Source: Treponema sp. (GTDB lineage: Bacteria > Spirochaetota > Spirochaetia > Treponematales > Treponemataceae). Taken from it: DNA of 42,156 nucleotides. Shown here one piece after another: positions 40,123 through 42,156 of the stretch (positions are counted from its first letter, which is position 1; each line of letters starts with the position of its first letter). The DNA lies in contig JAFXSM010000025.1 in assembly GCA_017525605.1 (NCBI GenBank), positions 1 through 42,156 of the forward strand, written 5' to 3'. The notes below the pieces were generated by a model. It made no database searches and was not told the origin of the DNA. It was given only the letters and a program-made list of their open reading frames with translations. The position numbers and the translations under genes are program-made.

Positions 40123-41847
40123 ATGAAAATCAACGGTTCTCAAATCGTCATCGAGTGCTTGGTGGAGCAGGGTGTTGACACCGTTTTCGGTTATCCGGGC
40201 GGAAATATCCTCAATATTTATGATGCGCTCTACAAGAATTCCGATAGAATCACTCACATTCTGACGGCTCACGAGCAGGCTGCGGCTCATGCTGCCGACG
40301 GATATGCCAGGTCTACTGGAAAAGTCGGTGTCTGCATGGCGACTTCCGGACCTGGTGCTACGAACCTCGTGACGGGAATCGCGACTGCCTATATGGATTC
40401 TTCTCCGATTGTCGCAATCACTTGCAATGTCGGAACTCCGCTTCTTGGAAAAGATACTTTTCAGGAAATCGACATAACGGGCGTCACTTTGCCGATTACG
40501 AAGCACAATTTCATGGTGAAGAAAGTCGAGGATTTGGCTGATACGATTCGGCAGGCGTTCGTCATTGCGCGCTCGGGCCGTCCTGGTCCTGTTTTAATCG
40601 ACATTCCTAAGGATGTGACCGCGAAAGTCTGTGAATTCGAGCCGATGAAGGACAAGGATTCTGTCGCGGCCGAGCTTTTGAAGGAACATGAAAGCATTAG
40701 GCGCGTCATGAAAGTCGCCGTTCCGAGCGACGATGAAATCAAAAAGGCCGCTGAAATCATAAACAAGTCCGAGCGTCCGATTATTTATGCTGGCGGCGGC
40801 GTGAAACTTTCCGGTGCGGAGGAAGTTCTCCTTGAGTTTGCAGAGAAAGCGAGCATTCCTGTTGCCGAGTCGATGATGGGGCGTGACGTTTTCCCTGCTA
40901 ATAACCGCCTTTGCACTTGGATGGTCGGAATGCACGGAACAAAGGCTTCCAATTTCGGAATAATAAATTCAGACCTCGTCTTGGCTCTTGGCGCAAGGTT
41001 CTCGGACAGAGTCATCGGCGACCCGAAAAAATTCGCTGAAAATTCGACTGTCCTCCATATCGATATCGACCCTGCTGAAATCAATAAGAATATTCCTGCT
41101 GACGATTGCCTTGTCGGTGACATCAAGTCGATTCTGACCCGCCTTTTGCCGCTTGTCGAAAATAAGGAGCACAAGGAATGGCTTTCTCAGATTGACGAAT
41201 GGAAAAAAGAAGTTCCGTCAACATATTCGAATGTCCCGAAAAATTCCATCAATCCGAAATTCATGCTTGAGACTGTTCATAAATATGCTGGTGACGATGC
41301 ATTCTTGACTACCGAGGTCGGTCAGCATCAGCTTTGGACTGCGCAGTTCTATCCGTTCTCGAAGCCAAAGCGTTTTGTGACTTCCGGCGGTCTTGGCACG
41401 ATGGGCTTCGGAACTGGTGCCGCGATGGGAATTCAGGTCGGAAATCCGAATTCGCGCGTCGTTCATATTGCCGGCGACGGTTCGTTCAGAATGAACTGCA
41501 ATGAACTTTCGACGATTGCAAGATACAATCTTCCTTTGGTAATCGTTCTTGTTAATAACGGAACTCTCGGTAACGTCCGTGTTTGGCAGAAGCTCTTTTA
41601 TGAGAACCGTTTCAGCCATACGACGCTCGATTTCGGACCTGACTGGAAAAAACTCGCCGATGCGTATGGCGTAGGTTACTACAGTGCGAGCAATCACGCG
41701 GAATTTGACGAGGCGTTCAAGAATGCCTTTGAGTCAAAAAAGCCGTGCATTGTCGATGCAAAAGTCGATATCGACGAGATGATTCTTCCTATGTCCATTC
41801 CTGGAAAACCGCTTGAGGATATGTTCCTCGAGTACAATGCAAACTAG
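40123..41847 (+). CDS. ilvB: Acetolactate synthase, large (catalytic) subunit
   Basis: IlvB joins two pyruvates (or pyruvate and 2-oxobutyrate) with thiamine diphosphate, the first common step to valine, leucine and isoleucine. The 574-residue protein has the three-domain layout. The N-terminal ThDP-activating Glu is in TAHEQAAAHAADGYAR, followed by GPGATNLVTGIATAY. An FAD-binding-like middle domain has LALGARFSDRVIGDP, and the C-terminal ThDP motif is GDGSFRMNCNELSTIARYNLPLVIVLVNN. AAGGTGG lies 4-10 nt before the ATG, and TAAAAT at 40097-40102 may be its -10 box. The regulatory subunit ilvN is not adjacent; a terminator follows. Confidence 0.95.
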   Translation: MKINGSQIVIECLVEQGVDTVFGYPGGNILNIYDALYKNSDRITHILTAHEQAAAHAADGYARSTGKVGVCMATSGPGATNLVTGIATAYMDSSPIVAITCNVGTPLLGKDTFQEIDITGVTLPITKHNFMVKKVEDLADTIRQAFVIARSGRPGPVLIDIPKDVTAKVCEFEPMKDKDSVAAELLKEHESIRRVMKVAVPSDDEIKKAAEIINKSERPIIYAGGGVKLSGAEEVLLEFAEKASIPVAESMMGRDVFPANNRLCTWMVGMHGTKASNFGIINSDLVLALGARFSDRVIGDPKKFAENSTVLHIDIDPAEINKNIPADDCLVGDIKSILTRLLPLVENKEHKEWLSQIDEWKKEVPSTYSNVPKNSINPKFMLETVHKYAGDDAFLTTEVGQHQLWTAQFYPFSKPKRFVTSGGLGTMGFGTGAAMGIQVGNPNSRVVHIAGDGSFRMNCNELSTIARYNLPLVIVLVNNGTLGNVRVWQKLFYENRFSHTTLDFGPDWKKLADAYGVGYYSASNHAEFDEAFKNAFESKKPCIVDAKVDIDEMILPMSIPGKPLEDMFLEYNAN

Positions 41848-41875
41848 GAACTGTAAAACTAAGATTTGCGGACAA

Positions 41876-41917
41876 AAAAAGAGCACTTCATTCCCACCCG
41901 TATGAAGTGCTCTTTTT
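41876..41917. terminator. Bidirectional terminator between ilvB and the aldolase gene
   Basis: A perfect 16-bp stem (41876-41891 with 41902-41917; AAAAAGAGCACTTCAT and its complement) has a 10-nt loop. T-runs exist on both strands, so it can end both the ilvB and aldolase messages. A second weaker pair CTTGTTC/GAACAAG lies at 41930-41958. Confidence 0.9.
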
Positions 41918-41966
41918 GTTTCAATTCAGCTTGTTCTGAAATTGATTTTCCGAACAAGTTCAATGA

Positions 41967-42156
41967 CTAGTCGTCGAGATGTCCTGCTGAGCCGAGAACT
42001 TCGATGTTCTTTCTTGCATACATCTTCTTCAGTTCGTCGCGTGCTGGTCCGAGGTATTTTCTTGGGTCGAATTCCTCTGGATGCTCAGCAAACACTCTTC
42101 TGACCTTTGCAGTCATTGCAAGCCTTCCGTCAGAGTCGATGTTGATTTTGCAGACT
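41967..42156 (-). CDS. fba: Fructose-bisphosphate aldolase class II, 3' end only
   Basis: Only the last 62 codons are inside the window. They read KINIDSDGRLAMTAKVRRVF, EHPEEFDPRKYLGPARDELK and end GSAGHLDD before TAG (41967-41969). The NIDSD element, with the EFDPRKYL stretch, is the C-terminal part of zinc-dependent class II aldolase, which splits fructose 1,6-bisphosphate in glycolysis. The catalytic zinc-binding histidines lie outside the window. It is convergent with ilvB. Confidence 0.9.
   Translation of the reverse strand, partial: VCKINIDSDGRLAMTAKVRRVFAEHPEEFDPRKYLGPARDELKKMYARKNIEVLGSAGHLDD

Overview
The window looks like a compact chromosomal segment of a spirochaete, most likely a gut- or rumen-type Treponema. 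I infer this from the gene families and their order: infC-rpmI-rplT followed by a coiled-coil protein and zapA, a yebC/ruvC/NeuB-like run, the paired TIGR03545/TIGR03546-type genes, an MlaEFD-like operon followed by lipoproteins, a bactofilin, an MCP, an HD-GYP protein, and many lipoproteins whose lipobox ends in S-C. No database search was possible, so genus level is an inference. No gap between genes exceeds about 200 bp. I see no rRNA, tRNA, insertion sequence, prophage or CRISPR array.

Layout. 1-2354: the 3' part of a transglutaminase-like protein (+), then two tandem paralogous exported 219-aa proteins (-). 2355-4586: a divergent region with a perfect 26-bp palindrome, then trpB-trpA (+). 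4611-7426: nadE-rlmJ (-). 7502-10397: an outer-membrane-type operon (-), a LolA-like protein then a large probable beta-barrel, with strong hairpins. 10583-12673: MCP (+). 12767-19800: flavin-reductase-like protein (-), a hypothetical protein, CstA, a HAD phosphatase, a NUDIX hydrolase, an SH3-like lipoprotein (+), hisS (-), and a lipoprotein/membrane coiled-coil pair (+). 19797-22397: yebC, ruvC and a NeuB-like synthase (-), with a cluster of inverted repeats between yebC and ruvC. 22561-25499: the TIGR03546/TIGR03545-type pair (-), divergent from a bactofilin, a TPR protein and mtaB (+). 28220-32548: an MlaE-MlaF-MlaD lipid-transport operon plus two lipoproteins (+). 32552-33385: an SDR (-), divergent from a GH3 lipoprotein (+) that carries an in-frame TAG just after its lipobox. 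Next come an RsmB-like rRNA methyltransferase and a GAF/HD-GYP protein (+). 37053-39935: infC-rpmI-rplT-coiled coil-zapA-UPF0178 (-). 40123-41847: ilvB (+). 41967-42156: the 3' end of class II fructose-bisphosphate aldolase (-).

The most notable patterns are these. (1) At least eight genes have a sigma70-like -10 box only 6-10 nt before the ATG and no Shine-Dalgarno, which predicts leaderless mRNAs. (2) The SDR and the GH3 lipoprotein are separated by 24 bp and share one self-complementary -10 element (AGTATACT). (3) The GH3 lipoprotein reading frame is interrupted by an amber codon. (4) An envelope-focused stretch (TIGR03545/6 pair, bactofilin, MlaEFD, lipoproteins) contains proteins of unknown role, one with an unusual 135-residue N-terminal extension and a repetitive tail. 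(5) A possible ZapB-like coiled-coil protein sits beside zapA in the translation-factor operon.
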